Assembly: GCA_021775805.1 (NCBI GenBank)
Contig: JAJFHD010000081.1
Span: 1-62,611, forward strand
From: Alphaproteobacteria bacterium
Lineage (GTDB): Bacteria > Pseudomonadota > Alphaproteobacteria > Rhizobiales > JAJFHC01
Length of the DNA stretch: 62,611 nucleotides
Direction: 5' to 3'
This document shows, in pieces, positions 60,672 through 62,611 of this stretch. Numbering within the stretch: the first letter of the stretch is position 1; each line of letters starts with the position of its first letter. A program made the position numbers and the translations under genes. The notes beneath the pieces were generated by a model. The model saw only the letters and a list, made by a program, of their open reading frames with translations, was not told the origin of the DNA and did not search any database.

Positions 60672-60750
60672 CGGGAGGCCGCTCCTGAAGTAATAGACTT
60701 AGGGCAATGATGGACTGGCTGAAAAGCCTATTCAGGAAAAGGAGAGAGAA

Positions 60751-61134
60751 ATGAAAGTGTCCGTGATTGCCCGACTCAAACGACTCTGTTCCTGGCCAAA
60801 CACTGAATCGGAACAGGCATCAGACCGTGACGGAGATCGGCCCGACACCGGTCGCCGTATGCTGTTGATTGGGGGCGTCGCGCTGGTCGGCAGCAGTTTG
60901 CTGCTTCCAGGCGTGATTCCTTCGGCCGAAGCCCACAGCCGCCGCCGCAGCAGGCGGCGCGGATGGCGGGGACACCGTCATCACAGCCGGCGACGCAGCC
61001 GGTACCGGTACCACCGCCGCCGTCGCAGCCGGTACTACTACCACGGCCGTCGGCGTAGCGACTACGAATACTATGATTACCATAACCGCCGGCGGAGCCG
61101 GCGTGGCGGCGTCGAGTTCTATTTTGGGTTCTGA
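60751..61134 (+). CDS. Small exported Arg/His/Tyr-rich protein
   Basis: 127 residues. A twin-arginine-like N-terminus (DTGRRMLLIGGVALVGSSLL) precedes a mature part made almost wholly of Arg, His, Ser and Tyr (RRRSRRRGWRGHRHH, SRRRSRYRYHRRRRSRYYYH) and ending VEFYFGF. Ribosome site AGGAAAAGGAGAG lies just upstream. Such low-complexity basic proteins may bind nucleic acid, polyphosphate or metal; no family recognised. A consensus FNR site lies 80 bp upstream. Confidence 0.7.
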   Translation: MKVSVIARLKRLCSWPNTESEQASDRDGDRPDTGRRMLLIGGVALVGSSLLLPGVIPSAEAHSRRRSRRRGWRGHRHHSRRRSRYRYHRRRRSRYYYHGRRRSDYEYYDYHNRRRSRRGGVEFYFGF

Positions 61135-61152
61135 CAATTCCCGGGACGACTT

Positions 61153-61180
61153 GGTGATCTCCCGATCATGGGAGATCACC
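61153..61180. promoter_or_regulatory. Palindrome between the Arg/His/Tyr-rich gene and an unknown gene
   Basis: GGTGATCTCCC (61153-61163), spacer GATCAT, GGGAGATCACC (61170-61180): perfect 11-bp arms. A related half (GGTGATCGGGAG) follows at 61203. No T-run, so an operator is at least as likely as a terminator. Confidence 0.5.
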
Positions 61181-61248
61181 ATCATTGGGATCGGCGAGAG
61201 GTGGTGATCGGGAGCGAAGCAACTGCAGTCAATGCGAGTTCCAAAGTG

Positions 61249-62304
61249 ATGCGACAATTACTTTTGATGCGGCGTTTGAGCGATTGTGCATTGTTCGCGT
61301 TGGTGTTGATGGCGATTTCAGTCGCTGGTTCATCCGTTGTCTGTGCGCAGGAAGACCGGACGCTGCCACGGCTTCACACCAATGAACAGTACGTCAAGGA
61401 ATTAGGCAACCGTGGCGCCCTTGACGTCGGTGACGTCAAGTCAGTGTTTCGGTACGTCCTGGCCAGTCTGCCAAGTCGGGTGCGTGTCTTTCCGACTGAG
61501 AACTACTATTACTTCTTCTTCTATCAAGACGGCATCAAATATGCAGGTAATCTGCGATTTGACGTCGAAGCTCGTGACATGGGGCTCCTCAGCTTTGCAT
61601 ATTTCAAGGACTCGACAGGTTGGCAGGAAAGCGACCGTGACCACTATGCTGTGTTTGGACCAAATGATGGTGTCACACTGGAAAAGACCGGCGAACTGGT
61701 CTACCGGGTTCAGTACGCCGGTGAAAGCGTCAGTTTCGAGCTCCATGACCTTTCCGCGGTCCGACCACCGCCAAATGCTGTTGCAGATCAGGAAACCTAT
61801 CTGGGCCCGGTGTTTGATGAATCCGGCTTGCGCTTCTTTCTGATTTTCGATCAGAAGCACAGGGTCTTCCACTACGTTCTCGACGAAACGGTTCCCGTCA
61901 ACGATGAGCTGATCAGCGTGCCCGGCCTGACGCATTTCCTGATCGGCAGACGCACCGGATTTGCATTCCACACCGACCGCGACCACAATCGGCGTATCCT
62001 GATCGCGGTCTACGGCCCCAATGTAGAAGTCAACAATTACCTGGACGGGCCCTTCGATCAACTCCCCGACAACTTCATCAAGGGTGAGGCGTTGAGACGG
62101 GCGCTTGTGCTGGTCAATCCTGCAATCGACGGCAAGATCGACCGGCTTGGCATTTCAAAGGACGGCGAGCGGCGCGAACCGGTTGCCTCTTATGTGGAGT
62201 ATGAGTTTACGGAAGACCTGGCGCGGGCGGAGAAGTGCGCCATCAACAAGTCAAAACTGCCAATCTACGTCTGCCTGGAAGCCATCAATCAGGACCTGCG
62301 CTGA
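61249..62304 (+). CDS. Secreted protein of unknown function
   Basis: 351 residues from the ATG at 61249, which starts a signal peptide (SDCALFALVLMAISVAGSSV, cleaved near VCA-QE). Upstream codons to 61168 cross a palindrome and lack similarity. The mature part is beta-rich (NYYYFFFYQDGIKYAGNLRF, FFLIFDQKHRVFHYVLDE, FLIGRRTGFAFHTDRDHNRR) and may be a propeller-like or lipocalin-like domain. It ends with two Cys (EKCAINKSKLPIYVCLEAIN). No family recognised. Confidence 0.75.
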   Translation: MRQLLLMRRLSDCALFALVLMAISVAGSSVVCAQEDRTLPRLHTNEQYVKELGNRGALDVGDVKSVFRYVLASLPSRVRVFPTENYYYFFFYQDGIKYAGNLRFDVEARDMGLLSFAYFKDSTGWQESDRDHYAVFGPNDGVTLEKTGELVYRVQYAGESVSFELHDLSAVRPPPNAVADQETYLGPVFDESGLRFFLIFDQKHRVFHYVLDETVPVNDELISVPGLTHFLIGRRTGFAFHTDRDHNRRILIAVYGPNVEVNNYLDGPFDQLPDNFIKGEALRRALVLVNPAIDGKIDRLGISKDGERREPVASYVEYEFTEDLARAEKCAINKSKLPIYVCLEAINQDLR

Positions 62305-62456
62305 CGCGGTTCCGGTCGAGCCCGATGGACGATGCAGGCCTTTGAACCGCGCGCATACACAAGCATTTAGGTTATTGACAAATGAGCGACCCGAGAGATA
62401 GGTGACGTTTTGTACCGGACACATAGGTAACACTTTTCGCTTTGCGGGAGGTGTTG

Positions 62457-62611
62457 ATGCCGTGGAAAGAGAGTTCGGTAATGGAGTAACGTTTACGATT
62501 TGTAGCCCGTCGCCTTGACGGCGAAGGCATGAGTGATTTGTGTCGTGAGTTCGGGATTTCGCGCAAGACCGGCTACAAGATCTTCAATGGCTACAAGGAT
62601 CACGGGCTTGA
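62457..62611 (+). pseudogene. IS481-type transposase, 5' end, with an internal stop (runs off window)
   Basis: From the ATG at 62457: MPWKESSVME, stop TAA at 62487, then RLRFVARRLDGEGMSDLCRE and FGISRKTGYKIFNGYKDHGL, the N-terminal helix-turn-helix of IS481 transposases (usual form MPWKExxxMEERxRFVxxxLxG). The stop replaces the usual Glu codon (TAA for GAA). The inverted end lies a little upstream, near 62380-62430, where GAGATAGGTGAC and ACACATAGGTAACAC repeat. The 3' end is outside the window. Confidence 0.8.

Noticed and set aside
1..62611. tRNA or rRNA genes
   Set aside because: No GGTTCGA-type T-loops with flanking acceptor stems and no rRNA core sequence were noticed by eye; a covariance-model scan would be decisive.

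Overview
The window (62.6 kb, mostly GC-rich) reads as chromosome of an alphaproteobacterium, most likely of the Hyphomicrobiales (Rhizobiales). Supporting signs are the gene repertoire (two ABC uptake operons, GntR/FCD and LysR regulators, DUF1194, DUF692/DUF2063/DoxX, a TfuA/YcaO pair), two FNR/FixK-type TTGAC/T-N4-ATCAA sites, and palindromic intergenic repeats of the rhizobial kind. No rRNA, tRNA or CRISPR array was seen. Species cannot be named from the sequence alone.

Layout. 1-6.3 kb: an inserted-looking copper-handling operon on the minus strand (two small secreted proteins, a TolC-type lipoprotein, a Tat-exported multicopper oxidase, a cupredoxin, a CusF-like protein). It is bordered by two fragments of TPR/cyclase-type genes, a dead IS3 orfA piece and a GTGACAGTGCA repeat. 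6.3-11.3 kb: an SsuABC/TauABC-type ABC importer with a GntR regulator and a divergent fumarylacetoacetate-hydrolase-family enzyme. 11.4-20.6 kb: housekeeping and secreted proteins (EF-hand, DUF805, alpha/beta hydrolase, M28 peptidase, an unknown secreted pair at 17.3-18.9 kb, an LHPP-like HAD phosphatase, DUF2569).

20.7-27.2 kb is the most unusual region. It is a minus-strand, translationally coupled RiPP-like cluster: glycosyltransferase, methyltransferase, a 21-codon ORF, YcaO, TfuA, a gluzincin peptidase, and a protein ending in nine near-perfect VSGAR pentads. YcaO plus TfuA is the known pair for peptide-backbone thioamidation. Two candidate substrates are visible: the 21-residue peptide and the pentad-repeat protein. 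A second and better understood RiPP system lies at 45.5-48.1 kb: a bufferin operon (DUF2282 precursor, DUF692 MNIO enzyme, DUF2063 partner, DoxX) with a YHS-domain gene upstream. The window therefore holds two separate peptide-modification systems and two copper-linked loci.

28-43 kb: nitrogen and purine/pyrimidine metabolism and redox enzymes. These are a short LysR with RidA, ATC-hydrolase-like and ureohydrolase genes; an M20-type carbamoyl-amino-acid hydrolase; an amine oxidase; an in-frame chimera of pseudouridine kinase and pseudouridine-phosphate glycosidase; a molybdopterin oxidoreductase; a MerR regulator fused to a P-loop ATPase; a PhyH dioxygenase; and an APC permease behind an FNR-like site. 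49-62.6 kb: a DMT exporter, VOC protein, BON-MscS channel, GH3 hexosaminidase, a caspase-like protein with a PAN/apple-like tail, a polar amino-acid ABC importer with a stem-loop after the binding-protein gene, several unknown secreted proteins, and the start of a degenerate IS481 element at the right edge.
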